Shown here one piece after another: positions 55,247-64,000 of a stretch of DNA of 64,000 nucleotides (positions are counted from its first letter, which is position 1; each line of letters begins with the position of its first letter). Source of the DNA: Schaalia sp. Marseille-Q2122 (GTDB taxonomy: Bacteria > Actinomycetota > Actinomycetes > Actinomycetales > Actinomycetaceae); NCBI RefSeq assembly GCF_903645355.1, contig NZ_CAHJXR010000006.1, positions 62,001-126,000 on the forward strand. Reading direction: 5' to 3'. Below the pieces are notes generated by a model. It saw nothing but the letters and a program-made list of their open reading frames with translations. It ran no database searches and was not told the origin of the DNA. The position numbers were made by a program, and so were the translations under genes.

Positions 55247-57022
55247 TCACGTCAAGGCGTCGGCCTCACCAGAATGTTCGTCACGGTTACTGGAACCGAG
55301 TGCGGATGCGCCCGAACTGTGAGCCTTGCGACCTTCTTCCGCCTCACGCTTGTGGCGCGCACGGACGGCGGCCTCACGCTCCTCAATGGCCTCCTGGCCG
55401 GGGCCGGCGAAGATCTGGGAGCGTTCCTCCGCGTCCGGCGACCCCGAGTACAGGCGCGAGCCTCGCCCATCAGTGTCCGCCTTCGCAGCCGCAGTCGCCC
55501 CCTCAGTTGCGCCATTCTTCTGGCCGCGAATCGCAGCGAGGATCTCTCCCACCTGCGACATGGACAGGATCTGCGTTTTCTCCTCCGACGAGGCCACCGC
55601 AGCCGGTTCCTGACGCCCCTGCGCCAAGTCGCGCTGGCGCTGAGCGAAGGCGCGCCGCCGCGCCTTCTTCGCCTTCTGGCGGGCTGCCGTCAGACGCGCG
55701 GCATGGACCGCGTCATCAGCATCCTCCTGCACCGCCTGCGGCACGCGAGGAGTGGAGGCGGGCGCGGCCGTCGTATCGGCGGCGATACCGGACAGCTCAG
55801 CTGCCAGGCGGGCGACGACCTCGTGAGAGGGATCATGCTCGACGCGAACGGCCTCGTAGCGCTGGTAGCGGGTCGTGGGGCGCACCCATGGCTCTTCCTC
55901 AACGATCCACTGGATAAGGCTTTCACGCACGTGACAGCGCAAATCCCACAGGCGGCCTGAGTTCTCCGCCGACAGGAGGACACGCACCACGACAGAATCC
56001 TTATCCGAATCCGTCATCTGCACCGCCCAGCTGCGCCCATCCCACAGGTCCGTGGCGGTAATGATCTCCTCAACCTTCGCACGGATGAGGGCCATGGGCG
56101 CGGCCCAATCCAGGCGCAGCTCCACCGTGCCCAACTGCTTGGCGGCGCGCCGCGTCCAGTTTTCAAAGGTTGTCGTCGTGAAGAAGGAGGAGGGAATCAC
56201 CAGTCGGCGCTCATCCCAAATGCGCACCACCACGTAGGACAGGGTGATTTCCTCAATCGCACCTGACTCGTTCTTCGGTCCGGCAACGACGACGTCACCC
56301 ACGCGAATGGCATCGGTGAAGGCCAGCTGGATGCCAGCGAAGACGTTGCCCAGCGTGGATTGGGCGGCCAGGCCCGCAACGACAGAAATAATGCCCGCCG
56401 AGGCCAGTACTGTCGCCATCCCCTGACGCGCACCCGGGAAGGTGAAAGCGACGAAGCACAGGCCCAGAATGAGGACGATGAGTTGGCCGAGGCGGCGCAG
56501 GACTTGCGCTTGGGTTTCAAAGCGGCGCGAGCCTCCCCCGTCTGCCTCTTGGCGGATGCGGGCGGCGTCCTCGAGGATCCACAAGGAGGCGCGCACAACC
56601 CAGGTTGTCGCCAGGATCCCGAGGATCAGCAGCGCGTGCAGGGCGATCTCGATGATCGCCCCGTTGGGGTAGGTGGTCAGGTCCTCACCCCACACAGCAA
56701 AGAATTGCCCCAGGTAGGCGCCCCAGGTGATGAACATCCAGTAGCCCGGTCCGCTGGTTCGTTTGACGAGGGCGGTGAGGATGCGGGACTTGCGGACGAG
56801 CATCCTCAGGATCGTTGCGGCGATGACCGCCACCACCAAGCCGATGCCCGCGCCAGCAAGGGGCAGCACGATGTGTTGGGTGACTTCAAGGATCCGCGCG
56901 CCCAGATCACCGCCCGTGACGGCCTCGGGGTCGAGGGAGCATCGGGGATGGGAGCTCCGGGGCGGGGACCTCGGGCGTGGGCGTGCGGGGGTCAGCAGGG
57001 GTGTCGTCACTGTGTGCTGCAT
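55247..57022 (-). CDS. MscS-family mechanosensitive channel
   Basis: 591 residues. Four or five membrane helices lie at about 45-215. The pore helix region [33 protein letters not shown], seen by its core [14 protein letters not shown], is the MscS TM3. The beta domain ([42 protein letters not shown], core [14 protein letters not shown]) and the alpha/beta domain follow. From about 430 to the end there is a long charged, Ala/Arg/Glu-rich cytosolic tail not found in small MscS. It opens under membrane tension to release solutes on osmotic downshift. The gene heads a leftward group with msrB and the EamA exporter. Confidence 0.92.
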   Translation of the reverse strand: MQHTVTTPLLTPARPRPRSPPRSSHPRCSLDPEAVTGGDLGARILEVTQHIVLPLAGAGIGLVVAVIAATILRMLVRKSRILTALVKRTSGPGYWMFITWGAYLGQFFAVWGEDLTTYPNGAIIEIALHALLILGILATTWVVRASLWILEDAARIRQEADGGGSRRFETQAQVLRRLGQLIVLILGLCFVAFTFPGARQGMATVLASAGIISVVAGLAAQSTLGNVFAGIQLAFTDAIRVGDVVVAGPKNESGAIEEITLSYVVVRIWDERRLVIPSSFFTTTTFENWTRRAAKQLGTVELRLDWAAPMALIRAKVEEIITATDLWDGRSWAVQMTDSDKDSVVVRVLLSAENSGRLWDLRCHVRESLIQWIVEEEPWVRPTTRYQRYEAVRVEHDPSHEVVARLAAELSGIAADTTAAPASTPRVPQAVQEDADDAVHAARLTAARQKAKKARRRAFAQRQRDLAQGRQEPAAVASSEEKTQILSMSQVGEILAAIRGQKNGATEGATAAAKADTDGRGSRLYSGSPDAEERSQIFAGPGQEAIEEREAAVRARHKREAEEGRKAHSSGASALGSSNRDEHSGEADALT

Positions 57023-57181
57023 GGCTTCAGCCTACGGGGATCGCGCTTTGCGCGAAAAGCCGAAATATCGCCACTTTCCGCGCCTGTGATGGGCCTCACC
57101 GCGAATGGATTTGCCAAGAGGGGTACTCGCATGGATATTATTTACTTCGTCCTCAGGGCGGCTAGCCCAGAGGGTCGCAAG

Positions 57182-57254
<73 letters not shown>

Positions 57255-57306
57255 CTCCTCGTGTTGAACGTGGAAAACAAGTGAATAGGTCTTGTACTTA
57301 TCGCAA

Positions 57307-57380
57307 GGCCCCGTAGCGCAGTCGGTTAGCGCGCCGCCCTGTCACGGCGGAGGTCGCGGGTTCGAGTCCCGTCGGGGTCG
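57307..57380 (+). tRNA. tRNA-Asp (anticodon GTC)
   Basis: 74 bases. Acceptor GGCCCCG/CGGGGTC, anticodon loop CTGTCAC, T-loop TTCGAGT, discriminator G as expected for Asp. CCA is not encoded. Confidence 0.96.
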
Positions 57381-57406
57381 CCGACCAGATCGGTTGATCA
57401 GGTCCT

Positions 57407-57482
57407 GGCTCTGTAGCTCAGTTGGTAGAGCGTTCGACTGAAAATCGAAAGGTCACCGGATCGACGCCGGTCGGAGCCACCA
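57407..57482 (+). tRNA. tRNA-Phe (anticodon GAA), CCA encoded
   Basis: Acceptor GGCTCTG/CGGAGCC, anticodon loop CTGAAAA. The T-loop reads ATCGACG instead of the usual TTCRANY, so positions 54 and 60 are atypical. It is the only tRNA of the four with an encoded CCA (57480-57482). Confidence 0.95.
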
Positions 57483-57488
57483 CTGAGG

Positions 57489-57516
57489 CCCGGAATCCCA
57501 AGGATTCCGGGTTTTT
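57489..57516 (+). terminator. Rho-independent terminator after the tRNA cluster
   Basis: CCCGGAATCC (57489-57498) pairs with GGATTCCGGG (57502-57511) around CAA and is followed by TTTTT. Confidence 0.9.
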
Positions 57517-57658
57517 CGTATGCCCAGCTTGAAGCCCCTCGCTGACACCTAGCCCTGCCTCCCCCTCGCCCGCTAGCCCGCAGTAGCGTTAAGGTGAGTA
57601 ACTCACGCAGGCGTCGCCCCACCGCCACACGAGTCCATCAGGGAAGGGAAAGCACCAC

Positions 57659-58329
57659 ATGTCCATCGACCTCATGTTCTACCTATACTCCCTTCTGAAG
57701 TTCACCACCGGTTTCCTCATCATTGCCACCTACCTCAGCTGACGAATAAGCTTCAAAGCGGGCCGGTCACCCCCATTGATTACATTGGCAACTTCGTGCT
57801 CGGCGGCATTATCAGCGGCATCATCTACAACAGCGAAATCCCCTTCCACCGTTTCGTCCTCGTCCTGCTTATCGCCATCGGCATGATCTCCCTGCTGAAC
57901 TTCATCACCATGCGTTTCCTCAGCGTCCGCCAGGCCGTCACCTCCGACCCTTTGCCCATTATCGTCAACGGCGTCTTCCAAGTGGGCACAGAGGAAGGAG
58001 GCAATGCCTTCGACATCATCACCTTCATCTCTCAGCTGCGCGCCCGTGGCATCTACTCCCTTGAGGACATTGCCTTCGCTCAAGTCGAGCCCGACGGCTC
58101 CCTGACCGTCATTAAGAAGGGCGAGGGCGTGATCAACACCCTGCTGGTGCGCCATGGGCAGATTCTTCACAACTACCTGGAAGCCATTGAACGCGACGAG
58201 GCATGGCTAATGGGTGAGCTTGCTGAGGAAGGCCTCGAGCTTGACGACGTGTACATCGTCGAGTTCTCCCGGGAAAAGCACCTGTTCATCGTCAAGAAAG
58301 ACGGAAGCTGTATCGCCAAGGAGATCTAG
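57659..58329 (+). pseudogene. DUF421 (YetF-like) membrane protein with a one-base frame break
   Basis: The ATG at 57659 lies behind GGGAAGGGAAAG and gives MSIDLMFYLYSLLKFTTGFL followed by IIATYLS and a stop at about 57740. The rest of the family continues one frame away as QLTNKLQSGPVTPIDYIGNFVLGG to the stop at 58329. One extra C near 57736 would restore YLQLTNKL and a protein of about 223 residues: three membrane helices plus a cytosolic DUF421 domain containing DPLPIIVNGVF, ARGIYSLEDIAFAQVEPDGSLTV. The roles of this family are poorly known. The remaining conservation suggests a very recent loss or an assembly indel. Confidence 0.85.
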
Positions 58330-58360
58330 CCCCGCCACGGCGACGATCACGCCCTGGAAC

Positions 58361-58392
58361 GGCCTGAGGGAGGGCTCGTACCCTCAGAGGCC
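58361..58392 (+). terminator. Hairpin after the DUF421 gene
   Basis: CTGAGGG (58364-58370) pairs with CCCTCAG (58381-58387), extended by GGCC at both ends (58361-58364, 58389-58392) with a small bulge. Confidence 0.55.
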
Positions 58393-58489
58393 GCTAAGGG
58401 GGAGGGCCACGTGGTGCCCCTGGCTCTATCAGGCACTTTCCCTCACTCCACAGACACCACCCCTCAGAGCGACGCATACACGACATAGA

Positions 58490-58521
58490 GAGGCGGGCGA
58501 GGGTAACCCCTCGCCCGCCTC
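58490..58521 (-). terminator. Terminator of the DUF5979 adhesin gene
   Basis: GAGGCGGGCGAGGG (58490-58503) pairs perfectly with 58508-58521 around TAAC, 33 bases past the stop of the leftward adhesin. Confidence 0.85.
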
Positions 58522-58553
58522 ACATTGAGCGCTCTATCTAGCGATAGCCAGAC

Positions 58554-61500
58554 TCATCGACGGCGCCGCACGATCCAGGTGATAGCGCCACCGAGAATCA
58601 GAGCCACAGCAGCGATACCAACCACAGTCATTGCAGTCGAACCCGTGGAGGCAAGCTTGCCATAGGCCTTCTTGGTGGGAGCCTGAGCCTTCGGAGTGTC
58701 CTTGCCTGTGCCGGAGGTGGAATCCTTCGACTGGTCCTTACCGGTCTGGGGCTGATCCGTGCCCGGCTGACCAGGCTTGGTGTCGTCGGGCTTGTCCTGG
58801 GGCTTTTGGGTGTAGGCGTTGACGAAGTTCAATGCCACTACGTCATCCGCTGCACCAATCGTGGCCGTTTGTGCGTCAGGAGCCGCCAGAGTGAATCCGG
58901 GGATCTGAGCACTGTCGACGTTTTCGGTGAAGGTGCATTCGGTGCCCACAGGCATGGGGTCGCCAGCCTGTACAGCAACACCATCAGCCTTAACCATCAC
59001 CTGTCCCTTGACGTTACCGGTGCAGCTGTAGTGGAAGAGGAAGTCCTTGTCCTTGAGCTCATCCTGGACGCCGGTCGCAGTCTTGGCGATGGTGAAGGTG
59101 CCGCGGTCAAGCGTGTAGGTGTTGACAGCGTTGACACCCACCGGATCACCATCTTCGGGGATGTCGATGGTGATGGGGCCAGCGCCGCGATCCACGCCGT
59201 TGACCGCGAAGGCAAGCCCATGCTGAGTGTGCTCGATAGGTGCGGCCTCTTCAGAAATCACACAGGAGCCGGGACGAGCGTCAATAGAGGCGTTTTCACC
59301 TGCAGCGATCTCAACGGACTTCTTCCCCTGGGAGGCTCCGTAGAGGTCGGTGCACTCGTAGGTGAAGGTGAAGTTCTTCCCCTGAGCCTTCCCGGCGCCG
59401 TCACCGGCAAGCGACTTGGCGATCACGAAGGAACCGGTCAGTGGGGTGTAACGGTTGGTGACCGTCACGGTTGCTTCAGTGTCCTTCTTCATGACCACTG
59501 TGGGATCATCGATCGAGACGACGTTCGCGTAGCCCTTCTGGTAGGCGCCGACAGTGCTTTCATCGACCGAGCACTCAACGCCGGAGGGGATATCGGCGAT
59601 CGTGGCCGATTCTCCGTTGGCGAGGCTAACCGTGCCAGCCTTGACCGGGTTGGCAGGATCACCACAGGTGTAGGTGATGTCGAAGGAGCGTCCTACGAAG
59701 GGAGCACCGTCTTCAACCTCGACCTTCTTAGTGATCACCAGGGAACCCAGGTCGCGCACGTAACTGTTAGTCACGGTGACGTTGGCGGTAGCATCACGAG
59801 TGATCTGAACGGGCGAGCCGTCAATCTGGACGCTCTCCGTAAAGCCGTCAACCCTGGGGGCGACCTCGGTCACGGTGCAGGTGCGACCTGCGGGGATGTT
59901 GGCAACGGTGTGGGTTCCATCAGCGGCGAGGTTGACTGTATCGGCCTTCCCTGCACCGCAGTCGTAGGCGATTGGGAAGGTCGTCCCAGCGGCGATAGCA
60001 CCATTGGGATCAGTGAGCTTCTTGGTGATCACCAGGGAGCCGGGCTTCTCAGTGTAGGTGTTCGTCACGACAGCAGCCGATTCTTCATCGGCCTTGATGG
60101 TCACATCTGCAGGTAGAACGACCTGCTTGTCGTAGCCGACCTTATCGGGGGCAGTTTCGGTCACGGAGCAGACGGTTCCTGCGGGGATACCGGTGATCGT
60201 CTCATGCTCATCATGGCCAAGAGTGAAGGTCTTGGTGATAGCAGGAGTCGAGTTGCAGCTGACATTGATGGGGAACTTCTCTTGAGCGAAGGCCGTGCCA
60301 TCGGGAACGTTGAGCTTCTTAGTGACCTTCAGCGAACCGGGCTTGGGGCTGTAGGTGTTGGTCACGGTGACCTGAGCGATGGACTCGTCGCTTCCATCGT
60401 TGTGCTTGATCGTGACGAAAGCAGGGGTGATCACCGTATCGCGGTTCATCTTGTCGACGTCAGCGTTCACTTCGGCGATCTTGCAACGTTCGCCTTCAAG
60501 CAGTTCGTTGACCGTCGCCGACTCCCCGTTCTTGAGGTTGACAACCTTCGGTTGGGGCAGGCTCGGGCAGGAGACGTTGATCTCGAAGGAACGGTCAGCC
60601 TCAGCGGTGCCATCAAGGCCGTTGACCTGCTTGGTGATCGTGATCGAACCGTAGCGCGGGGTGTAGGTGTTCGTCACCTCAATGGTGTTGGCACCGCCGA
60701 CGGTCACCTCGAGGGCACCATTGTTGGGGGCAGTGAAGGCATGATTAAAGCCTGGGATCGCGGCGGCGGCGACGTCCTCGGTCACGCGGCAGGTCGAGCC
60801 TGCGGGCACGAGGCCGGACTCGACGGTTCCGTCAGCCGTGACGGCTGCGAAGGCGCCTGCGATTTCCTTACCGTCCTTGGAGCAGACGTAGGAGAGATTG
60901 AACTTCTTGTCGCCGGAGTCGGTACCAACAACCTTCTTCGTGACGGAGAAGGTCACACCGGGAACATAGACGTTATCGAACTCGGCAACGGCCGCCTGGC
61001 CGTCCTGAATGACGACCTTGGCGATGGCCGGAGGATTCTCAAGGGAGAGTCCGTCAATTTGAGCCTTGGTGACGTCTTCAGCGACAGTACACTTCGTTCC
61101 CACAGGCAGTTCGAGCGGCTGCCCGTTCTTCCCGTTGACGGGGTGGTCGGCGCCGTCACCCAGGATGCCCTGCGCGGTACCAGTGGTGCCATCAGTACAG
61201 GAGTATTCGAAAGAGTAAGCGTGGGTCGCGCCCTTACCGCCATCACCACCGGTGGTTTTACGGATCGACAGGCGACCCTTTTGCTTCTCAACGGTGTTCT
61301 TCACGCGGACCTTGGCAACCTGCTGGTCTGCGAGGACAAGAGTGTGCGACTTCGTTGCCGAAGGTGCAGAGCTCACACCATCGACGACGAAAACAGGATC
61401 GAGCCACTGCGCTCCGGGAGTCAGGGCGCGGTCCTTTTCGGTAATAGTGATGCTCGTGCCCGCGGGCAGAGCGGCGAGGGCAACGGGGGTTCCACCTGCG

Positions 61501-62900
61501 ATGATGTTCATCGGGCCGGTGCCGCCCCTCTTGTCGGGCGTGAAGGTGACGCCTGGCCATTCCTGGACAAGACCTGCTTCGAAGCTTGCTTGATCGTCCT
61601 GGACGCGCGCGCGGTAGGCCTGGTCGAAGTCGGAGGCGACGCCACCACCGGGAAGGGTGAAGGCGACGTCGAACGCGTAGGGGGCTGCCGGCTCAGTGAT
61701 GTGGCCAAGGCCGGTACCTAATACTTCCTTAGCGAGGGTGGCGGTCGCCCATCCCTGCCTCATGGTGATTGTCACCTGGGCGGCAGCGTTGAGCGGGCGC
61801 TCTGCGCGGGCGCCCATGCCGGTGTCGCGTTCAGTGACAGCGTTGCTGTAGGTGTAGCCGTAGATCACGCCCTTGGGGGAGGTGTTGGCGTGAACGGAGG
61901 GAACGACGGTGTAGACGACGCCGGTCTTGAAGGGGCCGGTGAGGGTGATATTGACGGCGGTCTGTCCTCGGAAAGCCTGAGGGTCAGCGCTCACCGCGAA
62001 GCCGTCTGCGACAGTGCCCCTGAGGATGGATGCCAGTTGGAAAGGAACCCAGCTGGGAAGGATTGCTCCGGTGGGCTCGTCGACGCGCGTACCGACAACC
62101 ATACGATTCAAGGTGATGTTCGGACCAAGCACCTGACCCGGACCAAGTGTGTCTTCGAGGACGATGGTTTGCGGGGTTACTCCGTCACCTGCGAGTGGCG
62201 CCAAACCGCGCTGGACGCGCGCAGCGTTGAGGCCTTCAATGGTGAAGGAAATTGTGTACCCCAGATTGGGCTGGTCGAGCACGGTGGGAACCAGGCTCTT
62301 GGACAGTGGAATGGAACGGTAGGGGGTCATTCCGGGGCGGACAAGCGCTTCACCGCGGGGCAGAGCCACGCGGGTCTGGGTGCCGTTGAGATTCATGTTG
62401 ACGAAGGAATCATCATTTTCACGAATGGCGGTCACCAGGATCTTGGCGGTGCCTTTCACCTCGATACCGCCCTTGGCGCGCAGCTCGTCAAGTTTGGCAT
62501 TGAAGCTACACACAAAGTTTGGCCGGGTCAGCTGGCAGCTGCCGACGACCTCTCCTGTGGGCAGTGTGAGGTCCAGGGTATCGATCTTTGATACCGAGGT
62601 CGGTGCGCCGAGGAAGTTGTCTCCGAAGCCGACGGTGAAGGACTGCCCCGATCGGGGATCAGCATTGCTGGCGTCCCAGTCGAAGGAGAGACGGGCGACA
62701 TTGCCGACCTTTAAGGCAGGGTCAGTGGGGTCGACATTGAGATCGCGGTCTGAAGCCTGAATCTTCGGATTCAAGATGGTGATGTCGGTGTTGTCGGCCG
62801 CATGGCTCGCTGTGAAGCCGGAGGCTCCGACTAGCATGCCGAGGCCGAGCGCCACTGCTGAGAATGCAGCAATAGGCTTGCTCAGTAGTCTCAAAGACAT
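58554..62900 (-). CDS. Cell-wall-anchored DUF5979-repeat adhesin, 1,448 residues
   Basis: The start at 62900 (MSLRLLSKPIAAF) follows AAGGAAAAAT; the in-frame ATG at 62966 would only add a non-signal stretch. The signal peptide ends near SHAAD (about 34). A head region runs to about 535. Eight DUF5979-type repeats of about 100 residues begin near 538, 648, 750, 853, 952, 1052, 1153 and 1265. Each starts G(S/T)xxITKK-like, has one Cys early (YxC) and one in PxGxxC-V-E, and most end VTNTY. The Lys, Glu and Asn positions resemble those that form isopeptide bonds in CnaB-type domains. A Lys/Pro/Thr-rich wall spacer leads to LASTG, a membrane helix and RRRR. It is probably a fibrillar adhesin; ligand unknown. 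Confidence 0.92.
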   Translation of the reverse strand: MSLRLLSKPIAAFSAVALGLGMLVGASGFTASHAADNTDITILNPKIQASDRDLNVDPTDPALKVGNVARLSFDWDASNADPRSGQSFTVGFGDNFLGAPTSVSKIDTLDLTLPTGEVVGSCQLTRPNFVCSFNAKLDELRAKGGIEVKGTAKILVTAIRENDDSFVNMNLNGTQTRVALPRGEALVRPGMTPYRSIPLSKSLVPTVLDQPNLGYTISFTIEGLNAARVQRGLAPLAGDGVTPQTIVLEDTLGPGQVLGPNITLNRMVVGTRVDEPTGAILPSWVPFQLASILRGTVADGFAVSADPQAFRGQTAVNITLTGPFKTGVVYTVVPSVHANTSPKGVIYGYTYSNAVTERDTGMGARAERPLNAAAQVTITMRQGWATATLAKEVLGTGLGHITEPAAPYAFDVAFTLPGGGVASDFDQAYRARVQDDQASFEAGLVQEWPGVTFTPDKRGGTGPMNIIAGGTPVALAALPAGTSITITEKDRALTPGAQWLDPVFVVDGVSSAPSATKSHTLVLADQQVAKVRVKNTVEKQKGRLSIRKTTGGDGGKGATHAYSFEYSCTDGTTGTAQGILGDGADHPVNGKNGQPLELPVGTKCTVAEDVTKAQIDGLSLENPPAIAKVVIQDGQAAVAEFDNVYVPGVTFSVTKKVVGTDSGDKKFNLSYVCSKDGKEIAGAFAAVTADGTVESGLVPAGSTCRVTEDVAAAAIPGFNHAFTAPNNGALEVTVGGANTIEVTNTYTPRYGSITITKQVNGLDGTAEADRSFEINVSCPSLPQPKVVNLKNGESATVNELLEGERCKIAEVNADVDKMNRDTVITPAFVTIKHNDGSDESIAQVTVTNTYSPKPGSLKVTKKLNVPDGTAFAQEKFPINVSCNSTPAITKTFTLGHDEHETITGIPAGTVCSVTETAPDKVGYDKQVVLPADVTIKADEESAAVVTNTYTEKPGSLVITKKLTDPNGAIAAGTTFPIAYDCGAGKADTVNLAADGTHTVANIPAGRTCTVTEVAPRVDGFTESVQIDGSPVQITRDATANVTVTNSYVRDLGSLVITKKVEVEDGAPFVGRSFDITYTCGDPANPVKAGTVSLANGESATIADIPSGVECSVDESTVGAYQKGYANVVSIDDPTVVMKKDTEATVTVTNRYTPLTGSFVIAKSLAGDGAGKAQGKNFTFTYECTDLYGASQGKKSVEIAAGENASIDARPGSCVISEEAAPIEHTQHGLAFAVNGVDRGAGPITIDIPEDGDPVGVNAVNTYTLDRGTFTIAKTATGVQDELKDKDFLFHYSCTGNVKGQVMVKADGVAVQAGDPMPVGTECTFTENVDSAQIPGFTLAAPDAQTATIGAADDVVALNFVNAYTQKPQDKPDDTKPGQPGTDQPQTGKDQSKDSTSGTGKDTPKAQAPTKKAYGKLASTGSTAMTVVGIAAVALILGGAITWIVRRRR

Positions 62901-63329
62901 ATTTTTCCTTCCAACAGTCCGCACACTGTCCTGACCATCAGGTCGGGACGTTGCAGTGATCGGCACCGAAGCCCCTATAAAAGGGACACCTCTGGCACGA
63001 GTAGATAGTTCCAGCCTATGTGCCTGAGCAGGAGAAAGATAGGGTGGAAATTGACTGGGGCAGGGGGAGAAAGTGCGGTATCACATTCTCAGGCACAAGA
63101 AGTAACTTAGGATTCAGATTTGGTGAGGAGATTGGTTTCCGACTCCATATCGGACGCATCCGCACATCTCGCAGAATTCCAAGTCTTGTCCAGTTCGGGA
63201 CTATAGCGCTCCGGGAAAAAATGACCGCCGGTATGAATTTCAAAGTCAGGAAAATAACTCATTATTTTCCTGACGTGGAATATGTCACCTTTGCAACTAA
63301 ATGACATTCCGTAACAAAAGAATCATGCC
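62901..63329. promoter_or_regulatory. AT-richer leader between tadA and the DUF5979 adhesin gene
   Basis: About 430 bases without a supported gene. GTGCCTGAG (63020-63028) and CTCAGGCAC (63088-63096) form a spaced palindrome, and a perfect AT-rich hairpin lies at 63245-63274. A rightward open frame at 63020-63304 has no family resemblance and overlaps these palindromes, so I leave it out. Confidence 0.5.
63245..63274 (-). terminator. AT-rich hairpin downstream of tadA
   Basis: GTCAGGAAAATAA (63245-63257) pairs perfectly with 63262-63274 around CTCA, 56 bases past the tadA stop. It could also be a regulator-binding palindrome for the adhesin gene. Confidence 0.5.
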
Positions 63330-64000
63330 TCAGCGCAAAGAGACCCCACCACGACGACGCACGGTAATGCCGGGAAGAACCCGGCCATGAACCACAGCAT
63401 CCGCCTCCACAGCAGGAACAACAGACTCAACCACAGGAGCAATAGGCTCCGCACGCACCTCCAACCGCTCCTCATCCGCCCCCGAAATAACGACGAAAGC
63501 CTCGTCAGGCAAAGAACCATAACGCGGCGCCTGCCCAATCGGCGGAACGGTCAAACGCGGCCCCTCAACGGGCGCCACCTCAGGCTCACGGGCCTGCGCA
63601 AGCTCCTGCTCAACCTTCTCATAACTCACACCCTCCACCAAGGGAGCACCCGAATTCGAGCGGCGCACATCAAAGAAAGCCTTCAACTGCACCGAAGCTT
63701 CCTGAGCCAAAACCCCCGGAATCACCTCAACCGTGTGATTCAAGCGAGAATCACGCAACACATCACGCAAAGAACCCGCAGCACCCGCCTTCGGATCCCA
63801 CGCACCAAACACCACACGATCAACCCGAGACTGCACCGCAGCACCCGCACACATCGTGCACGGCTCAAGGGTCACCACCAGCGTGCAGCCCACCAGATTC
63901 CACCGCTTCAAGCGACGACCCGCATCACGCAAGGCCACAATCTCAGCATGGCCTGCCGGATCATGATCCGACTCGCGGCAATTCCAACCCTCGCCAATGA
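63330..64000 (-). CDS. tadA: tRNA adenosine(34) deaminase TadA, 5' end beyond the window
   Basis: The frame is open to the right edge, so the true start is outside. At the edge it reads IGEGWNCRESDHDPAGHAEIVAL, whose HAEI holds the zinc-binding His and catalytic Glu. LEPCTMCAGA gives the two Cys ligands. RVVFGAWDPKAGAAGS is standard for TadA. TadA deaminates A34 of tRNA-Arg(ACG) to inosine. After the usual end near QLKAFFDVRR the protein continues for about 100 residues of Pro/Val/Glu-rich, probably disordered sequence, a longer tail than most TadA enzymes have. Confidence 0.93.
   Translation of the reverse strand, partial: IGEGWNCRESDHDPAGHAEIVALRDAGRRLKRWNLVGCTLVVTLEPCTMCAGAAVQSRVDRVVFGAWDPKAGAAGSLRDVLRDSRLNHTVEVIPGVLAQEASVQLKAFFDVRRSNSGAPLVEGVSYEKVEQELAQAREPEVAPVEGPRLTVPPIGQAPRYGSLPDEAFVVISGADEERLEVRAEPIAPVVESVVPAVEADAVVHGRVLPGITVRRRGGVSLR

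Noticed and set aside
58806-61721. Rightward frames opposite the DUF5979 adhesin
   Set aside because: Antisense shadows of the repeat array, without motifs.
63020-63304. Small rightward gene between the adhesin and tadA
   Set aside because: No family resemblance, overlaps two palindromes and the AT-richer leader; more likely regulatory DNA.

Overview
The window is 64 kb of GC-rich, gene-dense DNA. It looks like an oral or mucosal member of the Actinomycetaceae (Schaalia/Actinomyces-like). This rests on an Lsr2 nucleoid protein, DUF2510, DUF4235 and DUF4921 proteins, a YqjM-like old yellow enzyme, GTP-dependent PEP carboxykinase, sortase-anchored adhesins ending in basic tails, and many GTG starts. 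The species assignment is inference.

Layout. 1-4 kb: the first codons of a gene leaving the left edge behind a TetR-type palindrome, lsr2, a GNAT acetyltransferase, and a class C sortase whose N-terminus was removed at the edge of an ISL3-family insertion sequence. 4-18 kb: housekeeping genes (two aldo/keto reductases, M18 aminopeptidase, AspT-like transporter, S4 protein, ACT protein, OYE, DUF4921, ThiB-like lipoprotein). Between them lies a toxin-antitoxin remnant set inside an unusual family of intergenic hairpin repeats. 18-26 kb: a 2,542-residue surface protein. 26-30 kb: SCP-like and RDD proteins, then an RloA/RloB-type ATPase-nuclease pair lying between purL and a second, diverged copy of the purL 3' end. 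30-38 kb: the purine cluster purD-purC-purS-purQ-purL, transcribed leftward, with a 670-residue protein of unknown function upstream. 38-43 kb: a 1,598-residue SdrD-B-repeat adhesin. 43-52 kb: pckG and a phosphate group (DUF47/PhoU-like, Pit, NUDIX-histidine phosphatase, Ppk1). 52-58 kb: four tRNAs (Lys, Glu, Asp, Phe), a membrane SHOCT-like protein, EamA exporter, MsrB, MscS channel and a frameshifted DUF421 gene. 58-64 kb: a 1,448-residue DUF5979-repeat adhesin and tadA, cut by the right edge.

The window carries three giant cell-wall proteins, each with eight stalk repeats, each with a variant sorting motif (IPATG, VAKTG, LASTG) and each preceded by an AT-richer leader of 0.2-0.4 kb. These leaders would be natural targets of Lsr2, which is encoded here. 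Three other genes (PIN toxin, second aldo/keto reductase, DUF421) carry single-base frame breaks, which are either real decay or assembly indels.

The most novel-looking structures are (i) the RloA/RloB island at a duplicated purL 3' end, (ii) the 19-4-19 hairpin repeat family with a 53-bp tandem array and 66-bp direct repeats bracketing the toxin-antitoxin remnant, and (iii) a long palindromic element found twice. All family assignments come from reading motifs by eye; no database search was run.
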